The notes beneath the pieces were generated by a model, which had not been told where the DNA came from, did not search any database, and worked only from the letters and a program-made list of their open reading frames with translations. The translations under genes and the position numbers were made by a program. A DNA stretch of 64,000 nucleotides from an uncultured Alphaproteobacteria bacterium (GTDB taxonomy: Bacteria > Pseudomonadota > Alphaproteobacteria > Thalassobaculales > Thalassobaculaceae). The stretch covers positions 1 through 64,000 of the forward strand of contig CALMRI010000026.1 in assembly GCA_937776645.1 (NCBI GenBank). The letters run 5' to 3'. Below, piece after piece: positions 37,601 through 46,018 of this stretch. Positions within the stretch are counted from its first letter, which is position 1. Each line of letters opens with the position of its first letter.

Positions 37601-37626
37601 ATTGAATATATCTGCGGTGCCGACAT
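34591..37626 (-). CDS. addB: Double-strand break repair protein AddB (alphaproteobacterial type)
   Basis: About 1011 residues from the ATG at 37626 (a TTG at 37638 overlaps the upstream stop). Inactivated helicase-like part with ILGPLEGRLQSYDRVVLGGLNEGTWP (shown as its motifs EGRLQ and GGLNEGTWP), then RNPYAIYARRILGL and RGNLIHDALDAYI leading to a RecB-like nuclease with WTIIDYKTGMVPPRPDVE. Partner of AddA in recognising Chi-like sites and resecting breaks. No Fe-S cysteines are seen, usual for this branch. Confidence 0.94.
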   Translation of the reverse strand: MSAPQIYSIPGDLSFADALADGLWRRAGQDPLQLNRGIVLVPHRRAVRVLAEAFLRLGQGRAMLLPEIRAVGDVDEDEPFGDFSIGLDVETETECPPAISELRRQLLLTRLVMRYLAETGAHSEIAPGTLDAASPDQAARLALELARLLDQMQTEGIAFECLATLVPDEHAQHWQKTLGFLAIVSEFWPRLLAEEGAVDPAVRRDRMLTDLADRWTREPPQRPITIAGSTGSVPATARLMRVVVGLAEGAVVLPGLDQQLDATSWDAAHGDSAHPQHALARLLERLKTPREAVGLWVPDTGPRLRAGRNRLLREAMRPAVTTDRWRDLSAKDIPQDDLSGLALVECANVQEEAGVIALAMRETLHTEGRTCALITPDRALARRVKSELRRWDIEVDDSAGQPLADTPVFAFWRLTGVMVAAELAPVPMLAALKHPLARGGLAPGMFRRNVRLLERAVLRGPRPGPGIDGLLAALDLADEVDGEHRRSPIAVEERGGLLTWLTRLAPALKSFEDALGNRSIALQSLLLAHNGLAEALAADHEDMGATTIWSGDAGEQAAAFLADLFSVARDWPEMDGRDYLPLLEALLAGAMFRPKFGTHPRLAILGPLEGRLQSYDRVVLGGLNEGTWPPESAADPWLSRPMRSALGLPLPEIRIGQSAHDFVQACGASDVIITRAERVGGTPTVPSRWLLRIQSVLDALGIADALRDNGSDVDWRGWQARLDAAEVSTRRGPPEPRPPVATRPRSFSVTQIGTWQRNPYAIYARRILGLRSLDPLDEEPGAADRGNLIHDALDAYIKAGPPADPGEALAALLEQGRAAFASVMARPAVWAFWWPRFERIAEWFIMTEAMRAPLIKVSHSEVKGKIELRSPGGPVELRAIADRLDHGAGGDWTIIDYKTGMVPPRPDVEAGSAPQLPLEALILRRGGFEGLPAGLCTSLDYWRLTGGEPAGKMRSHADGVENLVDAAETGLLRLIEAFDQPETPYRAIPDPGLPLRFDDYAHLARIKEWSS

Positions 37627-37634
37627 CGCTACGT

Positions 37635-39440
37635 TCAAAAGAACGGTACGGCCGGAACATGCCCGGTGGCGAAACGAGCGCGGGCACTCTCCAAGTCATC
37701 CGGTGTGCTGATGTGATACCAAAGTCCATCGTGCAGAACACCAAACAAGCGTTCAGCCTCAATCGCCCGATCATAGAGCCAATTCAATGAAAACGCCCCC
37801 TTCGGAGCTCCCGAGAGCAACGCTGGGTTGATAATCGACAAGCCCATATAGGCGTAGGGGGCAATCAACGCCTCCTGGCGGCGCTGCAACCGTCCTTCCT
37901 GATCCATAATGAAGTCGCCCAAGCCTTGAAAATTGGGAGTTCGGGCAAGCGCCACCAACATCAGCAACACATCCATCCGCTCCGGGTCCCAGCTCTCGGC
38001 GAGTCGCAGTAGCGGGCTTTTCATGCCATCGACCCAAACGCTATCACCATTAATGACGTAAAACGGGTCCGATCCCAGTAAAGCAAGGGCGTTGACCACG
38101 CCGCCGCCGGTTTCCAGGGCCTCTTCCTCGGCGGAAACGACGATACGATCGTCATTCAGCGTGGCGACATGACCGGTGATCTTCTCTCCCAAATGCGCCG
38201 AATTGACGACGACCCTGGAGATCCCGACATCCAGCAAGTTCTCGATCGCCCGGTCGAGCAGGGTCTTGCCGGATATCACCAAAAGCGGCTTCGGTATCCG
38301 GTCGGTCAGTGGCATCATGCGCTTGCCACGCCCGGCGCCCAAAACCATCGCACGACTTGGCACCGATGACGTCCGAGAAGGCAGATGGGTCAGGAACATG
38401 ACAGGCCCGCTTCCCCGCCCGGTCGGGGGGGTGATGCGACACTCAGCGGGTACGAAGCGCTCGATCCAATCGCGCACCGGCTGCAATTCCGGAATCGCCA
38501 GATTGGCCACGGTATGGCGCCAGAGCCGGGGGATGTGAACCAAATACTGATGGTTTCTATACAGCACCGACTGCCGGGCGAAAATCCCGAACACCTTCAA
38601 GGCCCGCTGCGCGCCAAATGCGTGATAGGAGCGCATGAAGGACGGGCGATCGATAGCGGCGCCCATGGCGCTGAAATACCGCTCCAACATCACGGCGACC
38701 AAATCGCCGTCGATATCACGCCGGGAATCCTGCAGCAGCGAGACGACATCGTAACTCGACGGACCGATCACCGCGTCTTGAAAATCCAGCAACCCACAGG
38801 CGTCAAGCCCCTGGCGATCGGCGATCACCATCAGGTTATCCACATGGTAATCGCGCAGCACCAAGGTCCGGGGCGCCTCACGCATGGTTGTCAGGCATGC
38901 GCCCCATGCCTCGACATACGCCTCGCGCATCGTCGTCGATATTTTAAGCCCGAGACCCTGGGCAAGATACCAATCCACGAACAACGCCGCCTCGTCCAAC
39001 AGCTTGGAATCCTCGTAGGCCGGGACCATGACCGGCAGAACGTCGGTCGACCGGTGATGTAAATCGATCAGCACATCCAACGCCAAGGCATAGAGCGCCC
39101 GCTCATCACCGCCGCCGGCTAACGCCCGCGTATAAGTGGCATCTCCAAAATCGTCGAGCAGCAGAAACCCATGCTCGACGTCACGGCCGAGGACCTTTGG
39201 CGCACTGTAGCCGAAATCATTCAACAACCCGGACAGCGTAGCAAAAGGGACGACGTCCTCAAGGTCTGGGGGCGCGTCCATAACCACGTATCGAGCGTCA
39301 CCCAACCCAACTCGGAAATATCTTCGGAACGAACAATCATCGGCTAATGGCGTCAGCGCGGCATCCGCCAAGCCATTTCGATCGAGAAAACCGCGCAGCA
39401 AACTGGATCGGTCGGGCTTGCTCTCTGCCTGTATCGTCAC
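37635..39440 (-). CDS. AmgK-MurU fusion: amino-sugar anomeric kinase plus MurNAc-1-P uridylyltransferase
   Basis: One open frame of 601 residues combining two cell-wall recycling enzymes that are usually separate adjacent genes. Residues 1-345 are an aminoglycoside-phosphotransferase-fold kinase like AmgK: LRDYHVDNLM with catalytic Asp197 and GLLDFQDAVIGP with the metal-binding Asp. After a Pro/Ser-rich linker (346-363) residues 364-601 are a nucleotidyltransferase like MurU: AMVLGAGRGKRMMPLTDRIPKP at the start (split: VLGAGRGKRM, PLTDRIPKP), ETGGGVVNAL and FYVINGDSVW. AmgK phosphorylates MurNAc at C1 and MurU makes UDP-MurNAc, bypassing de novo, fosfomycin-sensitive synthesis. The GTG at 39440 overlaps the tsaE stop (GTGA); an ATG 14 codons earlier is possible. 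Confidence 0.9.
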   Translation of the reverse strand: MTIQAESKPDRSSLLRGFLDRNGLADAALTPLADDCSFRRYFRVGLGDARYVVMDAPPDLEDVVPFATLSGLLNDFGYSAPKVLGRDVEHGFLLLDDFGDATYTRALAGGGDERALYALALDVLIDLHHRSTDVLPVMVPAYEDSKLLDEAALFVDWYLAQGLGLKISTTMREAYVEAWGACLTTMREAPRTLVLRDYHVDNLMVIADRQGLDACGLLDFQDAVIGPSSYDVVSLLQDSRRDIDGDLVAVMLERYFSAMGAAIDRPSFMRSYHAFGAQRALKVFGIFARQSVLYRNHQYLVHIPRLWRHTVANLAIPELQPVRDWIERFVPAECRITPPTGRGSGPVMFLTHLPSRTSSVPSRAMVLGAGRGKRMMPLTDRIPKPLLVISGKTLLDRAIENLLDVGISRVVVNSAHLGEKITGHVATLNDDRIVVSAEEEALETGGGVVNALALLGSDPFYVINGDSVWVDGMKSPLLRLAESWDPERMDVLLMLVALARTPNFQGLGDFIMDQEGRLQRRQEALIAPYAYMGLSIINPALLSGAPKGAFSLNWLYDRAIEAERLFGVLHDGLWYHISTPDDLESARARFATGHVPAVPFF

Positions 39441-39916
39441 GATGCCCCCGTCGCCAGTAGATCGCCTAATCGATCCCGCCAATGGGCATCGCCCAGCAAT
39501 GCGATCGACCGCTCGGATATTTTATCGCAAAACTCGAGATGTAATTCGAGCCTTTTAGCCGGTAATATTTCCAGAGCCCGTTCCGGCCACTCAATCAGGA
39601 CCACCGCCTCGGCAAATGCCTCCTCAATGCCAAGCTCTGCGGCTTCATCCGGGCTGGATAACCGATACAGATCGGCGTGCCAGATCGTAAGGGAGTCCGC
39701 CGAGTCGCCGGTTTCATAGATTTGCACAAGCGTGAATGTCGGGCTAGGAACCTCCTGATCAGCAGCGGTGAGAGCCCGGATAAAGGCGCGCGCGAAGCTG
39801 GTTTTGCCGGCACCGAGATCACCAAATAAACACAGCACATCACCCGGTCGCACCAACGCCGCCAAGCGCGCAGCGAGACTTCTGGTGCCCGACTCGCTGG
39901 CAAGATGGATCGTCAT
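39437..39916 (-). CDS. tsaE: tRNA threonylcarbamoyladenosine biosynthesis ATPase TsaE
   Basis: 159 residues. FGDLGAGKTSFARAF (31-45) is the P-loop, VPSPTFTLVQIYE and WHADLYRLSSPDEAAELG the Walker B-like and family blocks, and VVLIEWPERA the late strand. It is the ATPase that drives TsaB-TsaD in making t6A in tRNAs. The ATG at 39916 fits the family N-terminus (IHLASESGTRSLAARLA); the frame stays open upstream, and Met at 39964 is an alternative. Translation is coupled to the AmgK-MurU gene by a four-base overlap. Confidence 0.93.
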   Translation of the reverse strand: MTIHLASESGTRSLAARLAALVRPGDVLCLFGDLGAGKTSFARAFIRALTAADQEVPSPTFTLVQIYETGDSADSLTIWHADLYRLSSPDEAAELGIEEAFAEAVVLIEWPERALEILPAKRLELHLEFCDKISERSIALLGDAHWRDRLGDLLATGAS

Positions 39917-39977
39917 GATCTCGCCGAAGCAATTGGCGGGCAAGCTGTTCGCATCCCTGATCATGGCATCGCTTCGC

Positions 39978-40650
39978 TCACGATGGATTGGCCGCGGTCT
40001 CGGCAGGTTCCAACCCGATGGACGCCTGATCAAGTATGCGGCACGAAACCGTCGTCCCACCAGTCTTGGTAGAACGGGGCTTGGTGGAGCCGGGTTGGGT
40101 GGAAACAGACCTAGTAGAGACGCGTTGTCCGGACGCGGTGATGGTGCGGTTGCCCTCCCGTGCACAAAGTTCCTCGATAAAATCGGCGCCTGTCGCGCGC
40201 AAGTCATCCGGCCGCTTTTGCATTAACCCGCCGGTTTCTTCATCGGAAGCGGCTTGAATGTCGTCGAGCGTGCCCTCGGCAGGTTGCGCCAAGGCCAGCA
40301 ACCGGCGCAACGCCGGGGTAATCCGAAGCGACGATTTCTGCAGCCCGACGCCAGAGCCCGGTTCAAAAAACAGCACCGCTGCCTGATCGGAAGCAAGCAC
40401 CTTATCGCCCAACTCAAACATCCGCTTGGCTTTGCGATATTCGCCCGTCACGTCCAGAAGCCGCTAGTTTTGGCGAATCAGCAAGACCAGCAAACCACCG
40501 CATAAAACGATTAACCCGTAGACGAAATACCCGGCGGTTTGCGCCAAAACATCGGGCGCTGATTGCGCCGTGACCGGTAACGCCGCGAAGACGCTGGTCG
40601 CCGCTCTCATCAGAATCGCCGCCAAAAAAAAACCGTGAACTTCTCACCAT
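39978..40650 (-). pseudogene. Truncated PAS-domain sensor kinase gene (membrane anchor plus PAS only)
   Basis: A membrane helix (YFVYGLIVLCGGLLVLLIRQN, given as YFVYGLIVLCG and LLVLLIRQN) ends at an in-frame TAG (40466-40464). Directly after the stop the same frame goes on as RLLDVTGEYRKAKRMFELGD and a PAS-like unit with SLRITPALRRLLALA and LRATGADFIEELCARE. The start side, ATG at 40650 with MVRSSRF, is linked only across a run of nine A (40624-40632), so a frameshift separates it from the signal-like AAILMRAATSVFAALPVTA. The C-terminus is a short Ser/Thr repeat and a tail, with no kinase domain. In relatives, a large PAS histidine kinase stands here upstream of tsaE, so this is most likely its remnant. 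A functional short anchored PAS protein is less likely. Confidence 0.6.
40065..40124. repeat. Four imperfect 15-bp tandem repeats
   Basis: Units begin cttggtagaacgggg, cttggtggagccggg, ttgggtggaaacaga, cctagtagagacgcg. On the minus strand, in the frame of the broken PAS gene, they encode five-residue units STRSV, STQPG, STKPR, STKTG. The expansion is of slippage type. Confidence 0.7.
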
Positions 40651-40751
40651 GACGAAAGCCTACGCTGGCGCAACCAGCACCTCAACCATCGGATCATCCG
40701 ACCCGCAATCACCTGTCGAGCGAAGCGTACGTTTTGACCGAGCAATCCAGA

Positions 40752-42446
40752 TCAATCCTCTGCTTCCCAACCGTAATATTTTGTCATATAGGCGTTGCTG
40801 AATTTGCCGGATGCTCGATCCTCGACCACCGCCGCCTGATCCCGCTCCTTGGGATCGCCATAGCCGCCAGCGCCGGGCGTATTCACCACCAACGCCTGAT
40901 GAGGGTGCAACACCATATCCGGTGGCTTATGTGCGAGCTGCCTTGTGCCGCCGTCCTCGTCCTCAAGCCAAAAACTACCACTTGCGCCCGATTTTCCGCC
41001 AAAAATACCCCAGGGTTGGTTACGAAACCGCTCTCCGACCCCGTTGAAAATACAGCTATGGCCAAGTGGCCGGACCACCCGTTGCAAGCCCATCCCGCCG
41101 CGATACTTGCCCGCGCCCCCGGAATCTTGGATCAGGCCATAGCGTTCCACGAGCAGCGGATATTCCATCTCAATCGCCTCGACCGGCAGGTTCGAGGTGT
41201 TGGTGATATGGACCTGCACCCCGTCCTTGCCGTCCCGGTCGTTGCGCCCGCCGAACCCGCCGCCCAATGTCTCAAGATAGACGTAGGCCTCGCCAGTTTC
41301 CGGGTCGCTGCCAGCGAAAACCGCCATTGAATTGGCGCCATTGGCTGCGCCTACCGCCGCCTCGGGCAACGGCTCGGCCATGGCGCCGATCACCACATCG
41401 ATGATCCGCTGCGATGTATGGGCCCGCGAGGCGACCGAGGCCGGTGCGACGCAACTCAGCATCGTGCCAATCGGAGCCGTCACCTCAACCGCGTCCAGCA
41501 CCCCATGATTGTTCGGGATTTCCGGGTCGAGCATCGCTTTAAGAACATAGCAAACCGCGGCCTTGGTTCCATGTAGCGGGATATTGATGTTTCCCGGCGT
41601 CTGCGGCGAGGTGCCGGTGAAATCGAAAATCGCCCGTTCGCCCTTGATCGTCGCGGTCAGCTTGATCGGCACGTTGATCGCCTCGCGCCCGTCGTCGTCC
41701 ATCACGTCCTCGAACCTGTAGACCCCATCGGGAATCCCAGCGATCGCGTCACGCATCCGTTGGTTAGTGCGGCTGATAATCTCCTCGAATACCTTGGCCA
41801 CCAAGCCCGCGGTATTCTTGGCGGCGATATCCCGAAGCCGGCGCTCGGCCAGGCGAAGAGCGGCGAATTGCGCATTGTAGTCACCGCGCCGCTCATCCCT
41901 CACCCGCACGTTCAACAACAGAATATCGAACAGATCCTGGTCGAGCTTGCCGCGACGAAACAGCTTGATCACCGGAATGCGCAGGCCTTCCTGGTAGATT
42001 TCGTTCATCCCGCCAGCCATCGAACCGGGGGACATGCCGCCGATATCCGCGTGATGGGCGATATTACAGACGAAGCCCAACAGCTCGCCATCGATGAAAA
42101 CCGGCATGGCGAGGCTGACATCCGGCAGATGCGTGCCACCGCCCTCGTGCGGATCGTTGGCGGCGAAGATGTCGCCCTCCTCGATATCGGCGAGGTCGAA
42201 TTTTCGAAACAAGGCCTCCATCTGCCCGAGCACCGAGGCGATATGCACCGGAATACTGTTCGAGGCTTGGGAGACCAACTTGCCGCGCCGGTCGACGATG
42301 GCGCAGGAATGGTCATGGCGTTCCTTGATGTTGGTCGAGTAAGCGCTTTTCATCAGCGCGATGAACGCCTCGTCGGTGACCGACTGCAGCGCGTTGGCGA
42401 GAATTTCGATGGTGATCGGATCCGGGCTCGGAACGTTTGCACTCAT
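40752..42446 (-). CDS. hyuB: Hydantoinase B/oxoprolinase family subunit (HyuB, first copy)
   Basis: 564 residues, full length. Family blocks: ALMKSAYSTNIKERHDHSCAI, GDIFAANDPHEGGGTHLPDV with likely metal-binding Asp and His residues (quoted motifs AYSTNIKER and NDPHEGGGTHLPD), AHHADIGGMSPGSM, LETLGGGFGGRNDRDGKDGVQ and GGAGKYRGGMGL. Together with HyuA it makes an ATP-dependent hydrolase that opens hydantoins, 5-oxoproline or related lactams. The ATG overlaps the hyuA stop (ATGA). The pair is a candidate 5-oxoprolinase because Ggt and glutamate dehydrogenase genes lie nearby. Confidence 0.93.
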   Translation of the reverse strand: MSANVPSPDPITIEILANALQSVTDEAFIALMKSAYSTNIKERHDHSCAIVDRRGKLVSQASNSIPVHIASVLGQMEALFRKFDLADIEEGDIFAANDPHEGGGTHLPDVSLAMPVFIDGELLGFVCNIAHHADIGGMSPGSMAGGMNEIYQEGLRIPVIKLFRRGKLDQDLFDILLLNVRVRDERRGDYNAQFAALRLAERRLRDIAAKNTAGLVAKVFEEIISRTNQRMRDAIAGIPDGVYRFEDVMDDDGREAINVPIKLTATIKGERAIFDFTGTSPQTPGNINIPLHGTKAAVCYVLKAMLDPEIPNNHGVLDAVEVTAPIGTMLSCVAPASVASRAHTSQRIIDVVIGAMAEPLPEAAVGAANGANSMAVFAGSDPETGEAYVYLETLGGGFGGRNDRDGKDGVQVHITNTSNLPVEAIEMEYPLLVERYGLIQDSGGAGKYRGGMGLQRVVRPLGHSCIFNGVGERFRNQPWGIFGGKSGASGSFWLEDEDGGTRQLAHKPPDMVLHPHQALVVNTPGAGGYGDPKERDQAAVVEDRASGKFSNAYMTKYYGWEAED

Positions 42447-44500
42447 GACACCACCTCGATGATCAGGTTGCCATATCCATCGACCTTGGCCCGATCGCCG
42501 GGATGAATGATGGTCAGCGCGTCCAATTGTTCGACCACCGCCGGGCCATCCAAATTATGGCCGGGCTGTAGATCGACCCGTTGATAAATCGGCGTATTCG
42601 TCGCCTTGGCCGCCTCGAACCAGACCGCACGCGTCCCGGTCGGGCTTGGTGACGTTTCGGACGCCGAGCCTTCCGAGGCGGGTTGCTCGGGCGCGGTCCG
42701 CCCAACCGCCACCACACGAATATTGACGATCTCGATCGGGTCGGTCTCGGTATAGTGACCGTAAGTCCGCTCATGCAGCTCGTAGAAACGCTGACGCAGC
42801 GGGTCCAACGAGGACATGTCCGAGGCGCCGACCGCACCGTTGATCTCGACCCAAGGCACCGTCAACTCAAAATTCTGCCGGATATAGCGCATGTCGAAAC
42901 CGATGCGGAGGATCCGGTCGTTAGACTCGACCCCCTCGGCGCTGAACCATGCCTCGGCCCGAGTCCGCAATTCCGCAAGATCCCCGCTCACCGTCGCCAG
43001 GGCTCGATCGTCATAAGGCAGTCTGCGGGTGACGACGAAATCCTCCTTCAGATCCGAGACCACCAGGCCCTGGGCGCAGAGAATCCCTGGCGCCGGAGGC
43101 ACAATGATCTCCCGCATTTCCAGCGCCCGTGCAACATCGCCGGCATGCAGGGCGCCAGCGCCGCCAAAAGCCATCAGCGAGAAATCCCGAGGGTCGTGGC
43201 CACGCTCCACCGAGATGGTTCGCACCGCCCGCACCATATTGGCCACCACGATGCCGAGAATACCGTGCGCCGTGCGCTCCACCGAAAAACCCAGACGATC
43301 GGCGGCCGGCTGGATCGCCCGACCCGCCAATTCAACGTCCAGCGTCATCGCCCCGCCGATCAACGAGTCAGGCAAGCGCCCAAGCACCAGATTGGCGTCG
43401 GAGACCGTCGGCTCGGTGCCGCCGCGACCATAACAAGCCGGGCCCGGATCGGCGCCGGCACTCAACGGCCCAACCTTCAGCAGTTCGTCCCGGTCGAACC
43501 AGGCGATCGAGCCGCCGCCGGCGCCGACGGTGTGAATATCGATCATCGGCAAACGGATCGGGAAACCGGCGACCGTGCGGTCGTAGCCTATGCCCGCCTC
43601 GTGGCCCTGGATCAGCGCGACATCGGCGCTGGTGCCGCCCATATCGAGGGTGATAACGTCTGGGCGGTCGGCAAGGCGGGCCTGATGAATTGCCCCGACT
43701 GTCCCGGCCGCCGGGCCCGACAGAGCCGTGCGTATCGGCATGTCGCCGGCCCGCTCCACCGACATCAAACCGCCACTGGATTGATTGATCCCAAGCCTGG
43801 CGCTCGGCGCGACCTCGGCGAACCGCCTGCCCAGGGTTTTCATGTAGCGGCCGATTACGGGCTGCAGGTAGGCATTCAACAGCGTGGTTGAAAACCGTTC
43901 ATATTCGCGAAATTCCGGCTGGACCTCACAGGACAGCGACACACTCAGGTTCGGGCGCCTCTTGGACAGGGCCTTGCCAATGCGCTGCTCGTGCTCCGGC
44001 GTCAGAAACGAGAACAACAAGCAGACCGCGCAGGCATCGGTTTCAACCCCGGCAACTGCCTCTACTACACTGTCGATCGCCGCGTCGGTTAAGGCGCGGA
44101 TCACCTGGCCCTTGCCACCGATCCGCTCGTTGACCTCGAAACGCAGATGACGCGGCGACAGCGGGGGCGGGTGATCTGCCTTCATGTCATACATCTTCGG
44201 GCGGATTTGCCGGCCGATCTCCAGCAGGTCCTTAAAGCCCTCGGTCGTGATCACCGCGACCGAGGCGCCCTTGCGCTGGAGCAGGGTATTGGTCGCCACC
44301 GTCGTGCCGTGGGCCAGGCGTCCAATCTGATCGGCCTCTATTCCCGCCGCATCCATAAGCGCCGCTAAACCACTAAGGATGGCACGGGACGGATCATCCG
44401 GCGTCGACGGCGTCTTGTGCAGTTCAACACGGCCATCGACCGTGTTCAGAGCGTGAAAATCCGTGAAGGTGCCGCCGACATCGACGCCGATAAACCACAT
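42443..44500 (-). CDS. hyuA: Hydantoinase A/oxoprolinase family ATPase subunit (HyuA, first copy)
   Basis: 685 residues. The sugar-kinase-like phosphate motif GVDVGGTFTDF is at 5-15; RLAHGTTVATNTLLQRKGASV, ITTEGFKDLLEIGRQ, QSSGGLMSVERA, LSGPAAGTVGAI, TLDMGGTSADVALI and HTVGAGGGSIAW are the standard series, and SLMAFGGAGALHAGDVA the late loop. It would phosphorylate the ring carbonyl of the substrate before hydrolysis. AGGAA lies before the ATG at 44500. The amidase gene is 108 bases upstream on the same strand. Confidence 0.94.
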   Translation of the reverse strand: MWFIGVDVGGTFTDFHALNTVDGRVELHKTPSTPDDPSRAILSGLAALMDAAGIEADQIGRLAHGTTVATNTLLQRKGASVAVITTEGFKDLLEIGRQIRPKMYDMKADHPPPLSPRHLRFEVNERIGGKGQVIRALTDAAIDSVVEAVAGVETDACAVCLLFSFLTPEHEQRIGKALSKRRPNLSVSLSCEVQPEFREYERFSTTLLNAYLQPVIGRYMKTLGRRFAEVAPSARLGINQSSGGLMSVERAGDMPIRTALSGPAAGTVGAIHQARLADRPDVITLDMGGTSADVALIQGHEAGIGYDRTVAGFPIRLPMIDIHTVGAGGGSIAWFDRDELLKVGPLSAGADPGPACYGRGGTEPTVSDANLVLGRLPDSLIGGAMTLDVELAGRAIQPAADRLGFSVERTAHGILGIVVANMVRAVRTISVERGHDPRDFSLMAFGGAGALHAGDVARALEMREIIVPPAPGILCAQGLVVSDLKEDFVVTRRLPYDDRALATVSGDLAELRTRAEAWFSAEGVESNDRILRIGFDMRYIRQNFELTVPWVEINGAVGASDMSSLDPLRQRFYELHERTYGHYTETDPIEIVNIRVVAVGRTAPEQPASEGSASETSPSPTGTRAVWFEAAKATNTPIYQRVDLQPGHNLDGPAVVEQLDALTIIHPGDRAKVDGYGNLIIEVVS

Positions 44501-44608
44501 ACGTTTATTCCTATATGTTGGCCTGAGTATTGATCATTCGATCACGCCACAGACCCGACCTGGGTTGCTGCGGCGTGACTGCCTGTCTTTCTGATCTCCG
44601 AAACGGCC

Positions 44609-46018
44609 CTACATCGCCGCCGTCTTATCCAGATCCGGGTGTTTCGCCGTCCATCCCGTCGCTGCTTCGTAGGCAGCGGCAATCCGGTAGCCCATCGCCT
44701 CGTCGAACTGGCCGGTGACGATCTGCATCGACAGCGGCAAGCCCGAAGCGCTGAAGCCGGTCGGCACGGCGAGCGCCGGGTTGCCGGTGACGTTGAACGG
44801 GGTGCGGGCCTGGCGCGGGTAATGTTTCTCGCCAGCCTCGAAATCCTCGATTAAGAAGGCCGGCTCCATGTTGTTGACGGTGAGGACCGCGTCGAGTTGG
44901 TTAAAATTTTCGTTGAACTCGGCGGTATAACGCGCCCGGGTGCGGGTCGCCTGGACATAGTCAACACCGCTATAACCCATTCCGGGCAGCAAGCGACCGA
45001 GCAACAGGGCGCCGTAGTCCTCCGTCCGTTCGGTGAGCCATTTCTCGTGAATGGCGCAGGCCTCAGACAACAGGATCACCCGATTGCACGCCGTATATTG
45101 GGCAAGCGGTCGGGTTTCGATTTCGCGGACCTCGGCGCCAAGGTTTTCCAGCACCTTGATCGCCGCCTCGATTGCCGCCGCCATTTCCGGGTCGGCAACC
45201 ATATCCTTAGTGTAGAAGTGCCGGATCACACCAATCTTGAGGCCTTTGATATCGCTTTCCATCGCCGCGCCAAAGTTCGGCACCGCGTCATCGGCACTAC
45301 CCGGATCACGCGGATCGTGACCGGCGATCACCGAAAGCGCCAAGGCATTATCGGCGGTGGTTCGGGTGAGCGGTCCGACGTGATCGAGCGAAAACGACAG
45401 CGGCACCACGCCTCGCCGGCTGACCCGTCCATAGGTCGGCTTCATGCCCAGCAGGCCATTCATCGAGGCTGGATTGCGAACCGACCCGCCGGTATCCGAG
45501 CCCAGCGCAATCGGAACGAAGCCGCTAGCCACCGCCGCGCCGGCACCACTGGACGAACCACCGGGTGAATAATCACGTCCCCAGGCGTTGCGGGCCGGCG
45601 GCCAGGGCAGATCGAAGGAAGGGCCGCCCAGCGCGAATTCATGGGTCGACAGCTTGCCGAACAAAACCCCTCCGGCGGCCCGCAACTTGGCGGTGACCGG
45701 CGCGTCCTCGCTCGCTATATTATCCGCCAGGAGCCGGGAATGCGCCGTGGTCGGCCAGCCCTTGGCATCGATGATGTCCTTCAACGCAAAAGGTACCCCG
45801 TGCAGGGGGCCGAGGGCGTCGCCACGCATTACCGCATCCTCGGCGGCTTGCGCGTCGGCCAAGGTCTGCTCCGGGCGCAAGGTCAAAAAAGAATTCAGAC
45901 CGGCATCATATTTCTCGATCCGCGCCAGCAATGTCTTGGCGTATTCGACGGGCGAGAGTTTTTTCGCGGCGATCAAGCCTGCCGCTTCTCCAGCTTCCAG
46001 CCAATGCATCTCGCTCAT
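44609..46018 (-). CDS. Amidase signature family amidohydrolase
   Basis: 469 residues. The Ser-cisSer-Lys triad is complete: Lys80 in VPFALKDIID, the cis-Ser in SPGGSSSGAG (155-157) and nucleophile Ser179 in GSDTGGSVRNPASMNGLLG. It resembles GatA in sequence but no gatB/gatC is near and LDHVGPLTRT plus the substrate-side C-terminus fit stand-alone catabolic amidases. Likely cleaves a carboxamide made or taken up in the same pathway as the hydantoinase. Its ATG overlaps the stop of a 66-residue gene by four bases. Confidence 0.92.
   Translation of the reverse strand: MSEMHWLEAGEAAGLIAAKKLSPVEYAKTLLARIEKYDAGLNSFLTLRPEQTLADAQAAEDAVMRGDALGPLHGVPFALKDIIDAKGWPTTAHSRLLADNIASEDAPVTAKLRAAGGVLFGKLSTHEFALGGPSFDLPWPPARNAWGRDYSPGGSSSGAGAAVASGFVPIALGSDTGGSVRNPASMNGLLGMKPTYGRVSRRGVVPLSFSLDHVGPLTRTTADNALALSVIAGHDPRDPGSADDAVPNFGAAMESDIKGLKIGVIRHFYTKDMVADPEMAAAIEAAIKVLENLGAEVREIETRPLAQYTACNRVILLSEACAIHEKWLTERTEDYGALLLGRLLPGMGYSGVDYVQATRTRARYTAEFNENFNQLDAVLTVNNMEPAFLIEDFEAGEKHYPRQARTPFNVTGNPALAVPTGFSASGLPLSMQIVTGQFDEAMGYRIAAAYEAATGWTAKHPDLDKTAAM

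Noticed and set aside
42683-43891. 402-codon plus-strand open frame
   Set aside because: Antisense shadow of hyuA copy 1.
44609-46018. Amidase as GatA subunit of the tRNA amidotransferase
   Set aside because: No gatB or gatC in the neighbourhood and the context is catabolic.
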